Source: Marinobacter piscis (GTDB taxonomy: Bacteria > Pseudomonadota > Gammaproteobacteria > Pseudomonadales > Oleiphilaceae). Taken from it: a DNA stretch of 64,000 bases. Within the stretch, counting starts at the first letter, position 1; the number at the start of each line of letters is the position of its first letter. Positions 17,306 through 26,338 of the stretch are shown here, piece after piece. Below the pieces are notes generated by a model. That model was not told the origin of the DNA and ran no database searches. It saw only the letters and a program-made list of their open reading frames with translations. The stretch covers positions 682,001-746,000 of the forward strand of contig NZ_VCGX01000002.1 in the NCBI RefSeq assembly GCF_007671655.1. The letters are read 5' to 3'. Both the position numbers and the translations under genes were made by a program.

Positions 17306-18769
17306 TCAGAGGGTGAAAACAACATCGATCAACAAGTAACCCAACAGCGTAACAACCACAATGCCGATGAGATTCAGCGCGAACCCGGCACGGATCATGT
17401 CGCCAATTTTCATGTGACCGCTGGAAAAGACAATCGCATTGGGAGGGGTCGCAACGGGCATCATAAATGCGCAGCTGGCAGCCACAGCAGCCGGAACGGC
17501 CAGAAACAGTGGCGAGGCACCCTGGGAAATTGCCAGGGCACCCAGCAGCGGCAAAAACGCAGCCGCCGTTGCGGTATTGCTGGTAACCTCTGTGAGGAAA
17601 ATAATCACAGCAGCAACCAGCATTATCATTACCACCACCGGCATGGTGCTGGCCGCACCCATGGTGGTAGCAATCCAGTCTGCCAGACCGGAGCTACTGA
17701 TGACGCCAGCCATGGCGAGCCCGCCACCAAACAGCAGAAGCACGCCCCACGGGATATCCCTGGTGGTGTTCCAATCCAGAACAAACGTCTGCGTGCGTGC
17801 ATTGACAGGAATAATGAACATGGCAATCGCGGCGGCAATGGCAATACCGGTATCAGTCAGCCAGGGCATAAGATTCGCAGAAATCAGCGGCCTGAAAATC
17901 CAGGCTGCGGCGGTAAATACAAAGACAAGAGCAACCAGTTTTTCTCCCCGGCTCATCCGCCCCAGGGCTGCAAGCTCATCACGGATGGCCTCGCCGGCTC
18001 CTTCCTGCTCAACCGACTCAAACCCGCCCCGTGTCAGCCACCACCAGATCATGATCAGCATGACCGTTGAAATCGGAACACCAAACAGCATCCATTGGGC
18101 AAACCCGATTGAAACCCCCTGCGTCTCGTTAAGGTAGGCGGCCAGCAGGGCGTTGGGGGGCGTACCTATCAATGTAGCAATGCCACCCACACTGGCTGAA
18201 TAGGCAATGGCCAGCAAAAGTGCCGTAGCGTAACGCCGGTTTTGTCCAGGTTGCCCCTTACCGGCCATACTGATGACTGATAACCCAATAGGCAGCATCA
18301 TGATAGCCGTTGCCGTGTTGCTGACCCACATGCTTAAAAAGGCAGTGGCAAGCATAAACCCGGCAATCTGCTTTTTCGGCTCGTTGCCCACTGCACGCAA
18401 CGTCAGCAGGGCTATGCGGCGGTGAAGACTCCAGCGCTGCATAGCCAGACCAAGGGTAAAGCCACCCAGAAAAAGAAAAATAATCGGATGTGCGTAAGGA
18501 GTTGTTGCCTCGGAAATGCTGCCCAGTCCCAACGCAGGTACCAGAACGATAGGCAGCAGCGCTGTGGCCGGAATCGGAATCGCCTCGGTTGACCACCAGG
18601 TGGCCATGAGCAGCATCATCCCGGCCGCCAGCCAGGCCTCTTTCGCCATTGTTTCCGGTGCCGGAAGAAGCACCGTCATCAACAACAACCCTGCTCCCAG
18701 AAACAAACCCAGCAAACGGGTTCTGGAGTACCCGCCAGTTGTCCCTGTCACTTGCTCCTGTTCACTCAT
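17306..18769 (-). CDS. SLC13/DASS-family anion:sodium symporter
   Basis: This 487-residue inner-membrane protein has about eleven to twelve hydrophobic segments. It carries the two repeated motifs of the divalent anion:sodium symporter family: MWVSNTATAIMMLPIG in the first half and TEVTSNTATAAAFLPL in the second, each with the SNT triplet that binds sodium and substrate carboxylates. TEAIPIPATALLPIVLVP near residue 60 is another family hallmark. Likely substrates are C4-dicarboxylates such as succinate, or sulfate; sequence alone cannot decide. It stands alone between the C39 gene and ogt on the same strand, with 130-base and 77-base gaps, so it is probably a separate transcript. Confidence 0.9.
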   Translation of the reverse strand: MSEQEQVTGTTGGYSRTRLLGLFLGAGLLLMTVLLPAPETMAKEAWLAAGMMLLMATWWSTEAIPIPATALLPIVLVPALGLGSISEATTPYAHPIIFLFLGGFTLGLAMQRWSLHRRIALLTLRAVGNEPKKQIAGFMLATAFLSMWVSNTATAIMMLPIGLSVISMAGKGQPGQNRRYATALLLAIAYSASVGGIATLIGTPPNALLAAYLNETQGVSIGFAQWMLFGVPISTVMLIMIWWWLTRGGFESVEQEGAGEAIRDELAALGRMSRGEKLVALVFVFTAAAWIFRPLISANLMPWLTDTGIAIAAAIAMFIIPVNARTQTFVLDWNTTRDIPWGVLLLFGGGLAMAGVISSSGLADWIATTMGAASTMPVVVMIMLVAAVIIFLTEVTSNTATAAAFLPLLGALAISQGASPLFLAVPAAVAASCAFMMPVATPPNAIVFSSGHMKIGDMIRAGFALNLIGIVVVTLLGYLLIDVVFTL

Positions 18770-18846
18770 GCTCAGACCTCGCCCAACCTTTGTTTCCCAA
18801 GGATAAAATGGGCCGCATCATAACGTCAGGGAAGGTCAGCGTCACT

Positions 18847-19380
18847 CTATTTTGACCGGGACAGTCCCTGTTCCCGCTCAAGCAGAGCCTGCTTGCGTTT
18901 TATACCCCACCGGTACCCGGAGAGAGCACCATCGCTGCGCAGTACCCGGTGGCAGGGAACAACCACTGCCAGAGCGTTGGCAGCACAGGCGCCCGCCACG
19001 GCGCGGGAAGCCTGAGGCTGCCCTATTCGCCGGGCGATATCTGCATAACTGGCTGAGCTCCCTGATGGAATCTCTTGTAACGCCCGCCAGACTCTGCACT
19101 GAAAGTCTGTGCCTCTGAGGTCCAGTTCTATTGCCAGAGGCTTGCGACTGTCTTCCAGGTAATCCATCACCGCGTTAAACCAGGGTGCGTCCGGGTCTTT
19201 TGCCTGTTTGAGCGTTGCGTTCGGGTAACGGCGAGCCAGTTCTGCAATCAGTTCATCCTTTGACTCGCCCGGCAGAACAGCACACACGCCTGCAGACGTA
19301 TGGGCGACCAGAAGGGTGCCGAGATAACAGTGACCTGTCTGCCAGCTAAGCGTTTCGGTCTGGGTATCTATGGTTGTCAT
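18847..19380 (-). CDS. ogt: Methylated-DNA-protein-cysteine methyltransferase
   Basis: The enzyme removes methyl groups from O6-methylguanine by transfer to its own cysteine. The active-site motif VVPCHRVL is present, followed by LSGYRWGIKRKQALL, and FQCRVWRALQEIPSG is the DNA-binding part of the family. I chose ATG 19380 (177 residues) because GGAGAGG sits six bases upstream; two longer in-frame starts up to 19434 lack such a site. It is a stand-alone Ogt, not fused to Ada's regulatory domain, although its N-terminal part resembles that found before the methyltransferase domain in Ada. It diverges from glpD with 90 bases between the chosen starts. Confidence 0.92.
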   Translation of the reverse strand: MTTIDTQTETLSWQTGHCYLGTLLVAHTSAGVCAVLPGESKDELIAELARRYPNATLKQAKDPDAPWFNAVMDYLEDSRKPLAIELDLRGTDFQCRVWRALQEIPSGSSASYADIARRIGQPQASRAVAGACAANALAVVVPCHRVLRSDGALSGYRWGIKRKQALLEREQGLSRSK

Positions 19381-19470
19381 GATAGGCCTCTCCACCCGCA
19401 TATTTGCTAACAACAGTACCAGAGTATCAGGCACAATGGCGGTTTAAGTACATACGGGTGGAGGCTTCCT

Positions 19471-20976
19471 GTGCAACAGCATTCGTTCGACATTGTGGTG
19501 ATTGGTGGTGGCGTTAATGGCACTGGCATTGCCATGGATGCCGCTGGCCGGGGCCTGAATGTCCTGCTTTGTGAAATGAATGACCTGGCCTCGGCAACAT
19601 CATCCAACAGCAGCAAGCTGATCCACGGCGGCCTGCGTTACCTGGAACACTATGAATTCCGGCTGGTTCGCGAAGCTCTGGCTGAGCGGGAAGCCCTGTT
19701 GCGCAGTTCACCCCATATCATGTGGCCCATGCGCTTTCACCTTCCTCATCAGCCCCATCTACGTCCGGGCTGGATGATCCGCACAGGACTTTTCCTGTAC
19801 GATCACCTGGCCAAACGGGAAATGCTGCCCGGCTCAAAGTCCATCACATTTGGCAGTGACAGCCCTTTAAAGCCGGAAATCACCCGGGGCTTTGAGTACT
19901 CGGATGGCTGGGTAGACGATGCTCGCCTGGTTGTACTCATGGCCCGCAAAGCACAACAGATGGGTGCAATCGTCCGGCCCAGAACCCTTTGTACAGAAGC
20001 GTTACGCGAAGACGAGCACTGGACAATCACACTGCAGGACAAAGTGACGGGCGATGAATACAACGTTACGGCCAAAGCTCTGGTCAACGCCGCCGGCCCC
20101 TGGGCCAGTTCGCTCTTTGCAGAAACAATCGCTGCCCCCGCCCCCAAACAGATTCGCCTGGTCAAAGGCAGCCACCTGGTTGTTCCACGCCTGAACAGCG
20201 GCGATGAAGCCTACATTCTGCAGAATGAAGATGACCGCATTGTTTTTGTCATCCCTTATGAAGAGCACTTTTCTCTGATTGGAACCACCGATGTGGAGTA
20301 CGAAGGCGACCCATCCCTTGCCAAAATTTCACCGGCAGAAACCGACTACTTACTGAAAATTGTTAACACGTATTTCCGGCACCAGACCACAGCCGGCGAC
20401 GTTGTCTGGTCCTACTCCGGAGTACGGCCACTCATTGACGATGAAGAGAACGCCCAGAAAGCGTCCCGGGACTATTCTTACGAACTGGATACCAACCAGG
20501 GCCAGGCGCCACTGATGTCCATATTTGGTGGCAAGATAACCACCTACCGGAAGCTTGCAGAAATCGCTACGGATAAACTCTGTGACTTTTTCCCGGCCGC
20601 CGGTGAGCCCTGGACACACGATGCTGTGCTGCCCGGGGGGAACTTTAACAGCAAGGCCTCGCTACAGGCTGAACTGGAAAGCGAATTCCCCTGGCTGCCC
20701 GAAGCACTGGCACGGCGCTATGTGCGGACCTATGGCACGACCGCCCGCGACTTATTGGCGGGCGCCTCCTCTCTTGGAGATATGGGAATTCTTTTTACCG
20801 GCACCCTTTACCAGAAAGAGGTGGACTACCTTGTGGCACGGGAATGGGCATGGACCGCCGACGATATTCTCTGGCGCCGCACCAAGCAAGGCCTTTATGC
20901 ATCCGGAACACAAAGCCGCGCTCTGGAGGACTATCTCGCATCTGCCTTCGCCAACAACCCGGACACCCGCTCCTGA
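19471..20976 (+). CDS. glpD: Aerobic glycerol-3-phosphate dehydrogenase
   Basis: GlpD is a membrane-bound FAD enzyme that oxidises glycerol-3-phosphate to dihydroxyacetone phosphate and feeds electrons to quinone. The 501-residue protein opens with the FAD dinucleotide motif VVIGGGVNGTGIAMDAAGRG and then SSNSSKLIHGGLRYLE, both diagnostic. The C-terminal domain includes GDMGILFTGTLYQKEVDYL. Start is GTG 19471 with GGAGG just upstream. glpF, glpK and glpR are absent from the window, so the regulon is split. Its last 46 bases overlap, on the opposite strand, the end of the uracil-DNA glycosylase-family gene. Confidence 0.95.
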   Translation: MQQHSFDIVVIGGGVNGTGIAMDAAGRGLNVLLCEMNDLASATSSNSSKLIHGGLRYLEHYEFRLVREALAEREALLRSSPHIMWPMRFHLPHQPHLRPGWMIRTGLFLYDHLAKREMLPGSKSITFGSDSPLKPEITRGFEYSDGWVDDARLVVLMARKAQQMGAIVRPRTLCTEALREDEHWTITLQDKVTGDEYNVTAKALVNAAGPWASSLFAETIAAPAPKQIRLVKGSHLVVPRLNSGDEAYILQNEDDRIVFVIPYEEHFSLIGTTDVEYEGDPSLAKISPAETDYLLKIVNTYFRHQTTAGDVVWSYSGVRPLIDDEENAQKASRDYSYELDTNQGQAPLMSIFGGKITTYRKLAEIATDKLCDFFPAAGEPWTHDAVLPGGNFNSKASLQAELESEFPWLPEALARRYVRTYGTTARDLLAGASSLGDMGILFTGTLYQKEVDYLVAREWAWTADDILWRRTKQGLYASGTQSRALEDYLASAFANNPDTRS

Positions 20977-21542
20977 AGGTGCGGAATGACGTCTTCCTCA
21001 AACCAGGGATTGCGGCGCAACCAGAGGTTGTTGCGCGGGCTCGGGTGTGGCATGGGCAATAGCTCCGGCCAGTATTGGTGCCAGTTTCTGACATTGTCTG
21101 TCACGGATTTACGGGCGCCCGGCAAGTGCCAGGCATGAGCATACTGACCAATCACCAGAGTCAGGCCGACATTTTCCAACCGCTCCAGCAGTACCTCACG
21201 CCAGGCAGGAGCACACTCGGGCCTGGGGGGTAAGTCACCGGACTTGCCCGTCCCCGGGTAACAGAAGCCCATTGGGAGTATGGCCAGCTTACGCTCATCG
21301 TAAAACGTCTCCCGTGTTATGCCCATCCACTGCCGGAGACGGTCACCACTGGGATCGTTGAATGGCAGCCCGGTATCATGCACCCGCCTGCCCGGGGCCT
21401 GTCCCACCACGAGAATGCGGGACTCGGGCGACAGCTGCACCACCGGGCGCGGCCCACGGGGCAAAACATCCGCACAGATGGTACAGGCGCGCACCTGCCG
21501 GACCAGCTCATCAAACGGTAATGTTCTGTAGGTGTCTTTCAC
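20931..21542 (-). CDS. Uracil-DNA glycosylase-family protein
   Basis: The 203-residue product belongs to the uracil-DNA glycosylase superfamily. An N-terminal CxxC pair ([11 protein letters not shown]) precedes the uracil-pocket motif [19 protein letters not shown], which replaces the usual GEAPG by GQAPG; the second motif is MPHPSPRN near residue 165. The proteins act as monofunctional base-excision repair glycosylases, but many in this subgroup are untested, and the Gln in the first motif may change specificity. The start codon overlaps the edd stop by four bases (21539-21542), so it is probably the second gene of the edd transcript, an odd pairing of DNA repair with sugar catabolism. Its tail overlaps glpD antisense. 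Confidence 0.82.
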   Translation of the reverse strand: MKDTYRTLPFDELVRQVRACTICADVLPRGPRPVVQLSPESRILVVGQAPGRRVHDTGLPFNDPSGDRLRQWMGITRETFYDERKLAILPMGFCYPGTGKSGDLPPRPECAPAWREVLLERLENVGLTLVIGQYAHAWHLPGARKSVTDNVRNWHQYWPELLPMPHPSPRNNLWLRRNPWFEEDVIPHLQERVSGLLAKADAR

Positions 21543-23362
21543 TGCTCCGACGCCAGACGAAACAGACTGGCCCCCTCTTCCGGTGTGCTGACACCCTGCC
21601 GCATCCAGGCAAACAATTCTCTGCCGTAACCCTGGTGATAGCCGGATAAGTCCGGCCGGGCCGGCTCCCGCTGTGCAAACTCGGCCTCGTCCACGACCAC
21701 CGATAAAACGCCCTGCTCTGCGTCCAGACAGATCAGGTCGCCCTCCCTGACCCGCGCCAGCGGACCGTTATCAAACGCTTCCGGATAGACATGGATTGCG
21801 GCCGGAACCTTGCCGGATGCACCTGACATACGGCCATCGGTTACCAGGCCGACCCTGAAACCCCTGTCTTGCAACACCCCGAGATAAGGCGTCAGTTTGT
21901 GTAATTCCGGCATTCCGTTGGATTTTGGCCCCTGAAAACGGACGATCACCACACAGTCCTTGTCCAGCTCGCCTGCCTCAAACGCCGTTTTCAGTTCATT
22001 CTGGTCATTAAAGAGCACGGCTGGCGCCTCAACTCTATGGTGCGCCGGCGATACGGCCGATACCTTGATGACACCCCTGCCAAGGTTACCTTCCAGCACC
22101 TTGAGGCCACCGTCGGGTGCAAAGGGGTCAGAGGCGGAGCTTAAAACATCGGGCCGCAGACTTTCATCCGGAGCCGGCTTCCAGTCCAGCCTTCCGGCTT
22201 CCAGTACAGGCGCCTGCGTGTAACGTTCAAGACCGTGCCCGACAACTGTTTCCACATCATTGTGCAAAAAACCACCGGCCAGCAGCTCACGAATCAGAAA
22301 GGCTGTACCGCCGGCCTCGTGAAAGGCATTCACATCGGCTTCGCCATTGGGGTAAATGCGAGTCATGGAAGGCACCACAGAAGACAGCTGTGCATAATCA
22401 TTCCAGTCAATGATGATGCCGGCCGCCCGGGCAATGGCGACCCAGTGCAGCGTATGATTGGTGGAGCCGCCGGTCGCCAGCAATGCCACCAGCGCATTCA
22501 CAATGCTCTTTTCATTCACCATATCGCCCAGACCAAGCGCCCCGCCCTGAGGCTTCGACAAGCGGATAACCTGCTCGGTGGATGCCCGGGTTAACTGATC
22601 TCGCAGCGGAGTATTGGGATTAACAAACGCCGAGCCCGGCAGCTGCAGCCCCATGACTTCAACCAGCATCTGATTGCTGTTGGCTGTACCGTAAAACGTG
22701 CAGGTACCCGGGCTGTGATAGGACTGGCTCTCCGCCTCCAGCAGCTCATCTCTGCCAATCCTGCCTTCTGCATAGAGTTGCCGGATGCGCTGTTTTTCCT
22801 TATTCGGCAGACCGGAGGGCATAGGACCTGCCGGCACCAGTACGGCCGGCAGATAGCCAAAGCTGAGGGCGCCGATCAGAAGCCCGGGCACAATCTTGTC
22901 ACATATGCCCAGCAGCAGCATGGCATCAAACATATTGTGGCTCAGGGCCACGGCCGTGCTCATGGCAATGGTATCTCTTGAGAACAGGCTGAGTTCCATG
23001 CCGGGCTGGCCCTGGGTTACGCCGTCACACATGGCAGGCGTGCCCCCGGCGAACTGGGCCACAGACCCCATACCATGAGCTGCGCCACGGATTATCTCCG
23101 GAAAAGCGCCATACGGCTGATGAGCTGAGAGCATATCATTATAGGCAGATACCATAGCCACATTGGCCGAGTTCATCAGCTTCAGGGTGTCCTTGTCATC
23201 CTGGCCGCAGGCGGCAAAGCCATGGGCAAGATTACCGCAGGACAAAACGCCCCGTTGTGGTGAACAGTCCTTCAGCCGGCCCATGCGTAAGAGATAGTCC
23301 TCCCGGGAAGCACGACTGCGCTCTTCGATTCGTTGGGTCACTGCCTCTACAACTGCATGCAT
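21539..23362 (-). CDS. edd: Phosphogluconate dehydratase
   Basis: Edd converts 6-phosphogluconate to 2-keto-3-deoxy-6-phosphogluconate, the first committed step of the Entner-Doudoroff pathway. The 607-residue protein has the IlvD/Edd-family cysteines that bind the iron-sulfur cluster: the [11 protein letters not shown] region, [12 protein letters not shown] and [29 protein letters not shown] near the C-terminus is another family block. Length is normal for Edd and longer than most IlvD proteins. It diverges from pyk across a 136-base region containing a motif shared with the zwf-hexR region, suggesting HexR control. The uracil-DNA glycosylase gene follows with a four-base overlap. Confidence 0.96.
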   Translation of the reverse strand: MHAVVEAVTQRIEERSRASREDYLLRMGRLKDCSPQRGVLSCGNLAHGFAACGQDDKDTLKLMNSANVAMVSAYNDMLSAHQPYGAFPEIIRGAAHGMGSVAQFAGGTPAMCDGVTQGQPGMELSLFSRDTIAMSTAVALSHNMFDAMLLLGICDKIVPGLLIGALSFGYLPAVLVPAGPMPSGLPNKEKQRIRQLYAEGRIGRDELLEAESQSYHSPGTCTFYGTANSNQMLVEVMGLQLPGSAFVNPNTPLRDQLTRASTEQVIRLSKPQGGALGLGDMVNEKSIVNALVALLATGGSTNHTLHWVAIARAAGIIIDWNDYAQLSSVVPSMTRIYPNGEADVNAFHEAGGTAFLIRELLAGGFLHNDVETVVGHGLERYTQAPVLEAGRLDWKPAPDESLRPDVLSSASDPFAPDGGLKVLEGNLGRGVIKVSAVSPAHHRVEAPAVLFNDQNELKTAFEAGELDKDCVVIVRFQGPKSNGMPELHKLTPYLGVLQDRGFRVGLVTDGRMSGASGKVPAAIHVYPEAFDNGPLARVREGDLICLDAEQGVLSVVVDEAEFAQREPARPDLSGYHQGYGRELFAWMRQGVSTPEEGASLFRLASEQ

Positions 23363-23397
23363 ACCTGGCTCCGTTGTGTGTTATCCATTGCCCGTCG

Positions 23398-23411
23398 ACG
23401 TAATTTTACGT
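23398..23411. promoter_or_regulatory. Inverted repeat in the edd-pyk divergent region
   Basis: ACGTAATTTTACGT is an inverted repeat with six-base arms around a two-base centre and overlaps the perfect TTACGTAA palindrome at 23406-23413. The core resembles the GTAAT-www-ATTAC shape reported for HexR operators, so it may be a second HexR site nearer edd. The match is approximate. Confidence 0.4.
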
Positions 23412-23460
23412 AATTTTTTTGCTATCATCATCTTATTGTCATTCAACTGTCATCTTATCT

Positions 23461-23475
23461 TGATACATTTACTAC
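23461..23475 (+). promoter_or_regulatory. Candidate HexR operator between edd and pyk
   Basis: TGATACATTTACTAC matches 14 of 15 bases of a motif at 27880-27894 between zwf and hexR. The right half (TTTACTAC) fits one half of the HexR consensus. It lies 24 bases before the pyk start codon, where a bound repressor would block initiation. Confidence 0.55.
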
Positions 23476-23498
23476 TTTCTTAACCTAAGGACGAACAT

Positions 23499-24947
23499 AT
23501 GCTCAGGCGCACCAAAATTGTCGCCACCCTCGGCCCGGCTACAGATACCCCTGACGCCCTGGCCTCCATCATCAGCGCCGGGGTTGATCTTACCCGGCTG
23601 AATTTTTCCCATGGCAGTGCCGAAGAGCATCTGGAACGTGCCCGCCAAGTGCGCGAGACGGCCGCCACCCAGGGGCGCTTTGTGGCTCTGTTGGCGGACC
23701 TCCAGGGGCCCAAACTTCGTATTGCCCGTTTTGCGGCCAATAAAGTCAGCCTGGATGTGGGGCAGACATTTGTGCTGGACGCTACCATGGATAAAGAGGC
23801 TGGCACTCAGGACCGTGTAGGGATTGACTACGAGCAGTTGATTGACGACGTCAAACCCGGCGATGTTCTGGTACTGGATGACGGCCGGATAGAAATGGAA
23901 GTGCAGTCGGTTGACGCGCACAGCATCACCTCCACTGTTCTGATCGGCGGTCCGCTGTCCAACAATAAAGGCCTGAATAAACGCGGTGGCGGCCTGTCGG
24001 CTGATGCACTTACTGAAAAAGACAAACAGGACATTGTGACGGCTGCCCGGATGGGCGCCGATTACGTTGCCGTCTCTTTTGTCCGTACCGCTGAAGATAT
24101 GCATACCGCACGCCACCTCCTCAGAGAGGCCGGCTCACAGGCAGGCCTGGTCGCAAAAATCGAGCGTGCAGAGCTGGCACACGATAAGGATGCGCTGGAC
24201 TCGGTGATTATGGCGTCTGATGCGGTAATGGTGGCCCGTGGCGATCTCGCCGTTGAAATCGGTGATGCGGAGCTGGTGGGTGTGCAAAAACACATCATTT
24301 CACGGGCCCGGATTCTCAACCGCGCAGTGATTACGGCAACCCAGATGATGGAATCGATGATTACCAGCCCCCTGCCGACACGGGCGGAAGTCTCCGACGT
24401 TGCCAATGCGGTTATGGACCACACAGATGCGGTTATGCTGTCGGCAGAAACGGCAGTGGGGGACTACCCCACAGAGGCGGTTGAAGCCATGGTGCGTATC
24501 TGTATAGGTGCGGAGAAGCACCCCTCAATGCATCAGTCCCAGCACCGGATACATGAAAGTATGGAACAGGTCGACGAAGCGGTTGCCCTGTCCGCCATGT
24601 ACGCAGCCAACCACCTGCACGGTGTAGCGGCGATTATCTGCATGACGGAAACAGGCTCTACCCCCAGGCTGATGTCGCGAATCAAGTCCAATGTCCCGAT
24701 TTTCGCATTCTCACACCACCCTTCTACTCAGCACCGGGTTGTGATGTACCGGGGGGTTCACACAGTTCCGTTTGACTCTGCGCAGATTCCGAATGAACAA
24801 ACCAACGCTCAGGCGGTGGCCGAACTGATGGAGCGTAACGAAATAAGCAATGGGGATCTGGTCGTTATCACTAAAGGCGATTACAGCAAGGCCCAGGGTG
24901 GCACCAACTCCATGAAAATCGTGAAAGCCGGTTCGACTATCCGTTAA
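23499..24947 (+). CDS. pyk: Pyruvate kinase
   Basis: Pyruvate kinase makes pyruvate and ATP from phosphoenolpyruvate and ADP. The 482-residue protein begins MLRRTKIVATLGPATD, contains RLNFSHGS, the active-site signature with catalytic lysine in GLVAKIERAELAHD, and TATQMMESMI. The C-terminal allosteric domain is complete through TNSMKIVKAGSTIR. Length and start match type II (PykA-like) enzymes. AAGGA lies eight bases before ATG. It diverges from edd, and its last eleven bases overlap the end of eda. Being placed among Entner-Doudoroff genes with a shared regulatory motif suggests coordinated control with glucose catabolism. Confidence 0.96.
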   Translation: MLRRTKIVATLGPATDTPDALASIISAGVDLTRLNFSHGSAEEHLERARQVRETAATQGRFVALLADLQGPKLRIARFAANKVSLDVGQTFVLDATMDKEAGTQDRVGIDYEQLIDDVKPGDVLVLDDGRIEMEVQSVDAHSITSTVLIGGPLSNNKGLNKRGGGLSADALTEKDKQDIVTAARMGADYVAVSFVRTAEDMHTARHLLREAGSQAGLVAKIERAELAHDKDALDSVIMASDAVMVARGDLAVEIGDAELVGVQKHIISRARILNRAVITATQMMESMITSPLPTRAEVSDVANAVMDHTDAVMLSAETAVGDYPTEAVEAMVRICIGAEKHPSMHQSQHRIHESMEQVDEAVALSAMYAANHLHGVAAIICMTETGSTPRLMSRIKSNVPIFAFSHHPSTQHRVVMYRGVHTVPFDSAQIPNEQTNAQAVAELMERNEISNGDLVVITKGDYSKAQGGTNSMKIVKAGSTIR

Positions 24948-25590
24948 CATCCGCAAGACTGGCCGCAGCCGTTTCGGTAATGCTGGTCCAGTCTTTCCGT
25001 GCCACAGCCTCAGCAGGTGTCAGCCAGCTGCCGCCGACAGCCAGCACGTTTTGTAACTCCAGATAACCTCTGGCTGTTTCCCGGCGAATGCCACCTGTCG
25101 GGCAAAAAACGGCCTCTTTGAAGGGCCCGGCAAAGGCTTTCAGAGCAGACATGCCGCCAGCGACCTCAGCCGGGAAAAACTTGAATTCCCGGTACCCCAG
25201 GCTATAGCCCAGCATTATCTCGGAAGCCGTTGATACGCCTGGCAAAAGGGGTGACTGGGCCGTTAAGGCGAAATCCAGCAGAGCCTCAGTCACCCCTGGA
25301 GTGACTATAAACTGAGCTCCAACGGCTTCTGCCTGCCGGTACTCTGAGAGGCTGGTGACTGTTCCCGCGCCCACCCATACGTCCGGGAGTGCATCACGCA
25401 CCTGCCTGATCGCCTCAAGGCCATGTTCTGTGCGCAGGGTTATCTCCATCACGGCAATTCCGCCCTCAAAAAGCGCCCGACACAGTGGTACCGCATCGTC
25501 AGGATCGTTGATCGTGATCACAGGCAATAGCTGCGAGGCGTTCAGCACCGATCTGACACGTTCGCGATGAAAGCCGGATACTTCGTTCAT
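24937..25590 (-). CDS. eda: 2-keto-3-deoxy-6-phosphogluconate aldolase
   Basis: Eda splits 2-keto-3-deoxy-6-phosphogluconate into pyruvate and glyceraldehyde-3-phosphate. The 217-residue form starts at ATG 25590, preceded by GGAGAG four bases upstream; a longer reading from 25611 is less likely. Glu49 in VMEITLRT and the Schiff-base Lys137 in REFKFFPAE are present, as is PTGGIRRE in the phosphate-binding loop. It is last in the zwf-pgl-eda order, 28 bases after pgl, the same order seen in Pseudomonas. Its 3' end overlaps that of pyk by eleven bases, with no obvious terminator between the two convergent genes. Confidence 0.96.
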   Translation of the reverse strand: MNEVSGFHRERVRSVLNASQLLPVITINDPDDAVPLCRALFEGGIAVMEITLRTEHGLEAIRQVRDALPDVWVGAGTVTSLSEYRQAEAVGAQFIVTPGVTEALLDFALTAQSPLLPGVSTASEIMLGYSLGYREFKFFPAEVAGGMSALKAFAGPFKEAVFCPTGGIRRETARGYLELQNVLAVGGSWLTPAEAVARKDWTSITETAAASLADVNG

Positions 25591-25618
25591 GGTTCTCTCC
25601 ATACGAGTCAAAAAAGGC

Positions 25619-26338
25619 TCAGGGGCTCCAGAAAATGCTGAGACCCGGCTTCAGAAATCCACGAACCGGCATCGCAAGCGAGTCATCCGGTTGCTCCAGG
25701 GCACGCTTCAGCGTCTCCATCTTATCATTGCCTTTCAGGTGCAGGATCGCCAGCCGGGCTGCGCGCATCATCGCATATGTCAGTGTTATGCGCGGCTGTG
25801 CCTGAGACAAGGGAGCCACAGCAGCCAGAGATTGCCGGCTGCCCGGATCCATCGCCGCCTCAATGCCAGGAGCATCCGGGAACAGGGACGCAGTATGGCC
25901 GTCATTGCCCATTCCCAGAACCAGCACGTCCAGTGGCTGTGTCAGCTCCGCAATTTCCGCTTCAGCCGCATCCAGTCCCTCTTGAGGCGTCTTACCAGGT
26001 TGCTTCAGGGAAAAAAACTGTGCGGCCGCCGCCTTGTTCTGCAGCAGAGTCTGTTTTACCAGTCGGGTATTGCTGGCCGGATCTGCCTCGTCTACCCAGC
26101 GCTCGTCCACCAGCACAATATCAACACGACCCCAGTCCAGATCCTTAACAGACAGGGCCTGAAAAAAGGGGGCCGGGGTAGAACCACCGGAAACCGCCAG
26201 GCTCGCACGGGGCGCTGCCTCAAGGCGGGCCTGAAGAAACCCCGCGACTGTATTGGCAAGCCTCTCGGCAACCTCCTGTGGGGACGTACCAAAACACATG
26301 TCTATTCCAGCGGGTAAAGCCAGGTCAGGCATCTTCAT
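25619..26338 (-). CDS. pgl: 6-phosphogluconolactonase
   Basis: Pgl hydrolyses 6-phosphogluconolactone to 6-phosphogluconate. The 239-residue protein has the SugI/NagB-like family motifs: [16 protein letters not shown] in the phosphate loop, [17 protein letters not shown] and [15 protein letters not shown]. The start is placed at ATG 26338 because GGGAGGAG lies five bases upstream; the longer frame to 26356 runs through that ribosome site. It overlaps the end of zwf by 14 bases, so translation is probably coupled. Family resemblance is to the DevB type found in proteobacterial zwf operons rather than the beta-propeller Pgl of E. coli. Confidence 0.95.
   Translation of the reverse strand: MKMPDLALPAGIDMCFGTSPQEVAERLANTVAGFLQARLEAAPRASLAVSGGSTPAPFFQALSVKDLDWGRVDIVLVDERWVDEADPASNTRLVKQTLLQNKAAAAQFFSLKQPGKTPQEGLDAAEAEIAELTQPLDVLVLGMGNDGHTASLFPDAPGIEAAMDPGSRQSLAAVAPLSQAQPRITLTYAMMRAARLAILHLKGNDKMETLKRALEQPDDSLAMPVRGFLKPGLSIFWSP

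Noticed and set aside
17414..18137. Long plus-strand frames opposite the SLC13 transporter
   Set aside because: Low-complexity Arg/Gly/His-rich products typical of antisense to membrane protein genes.
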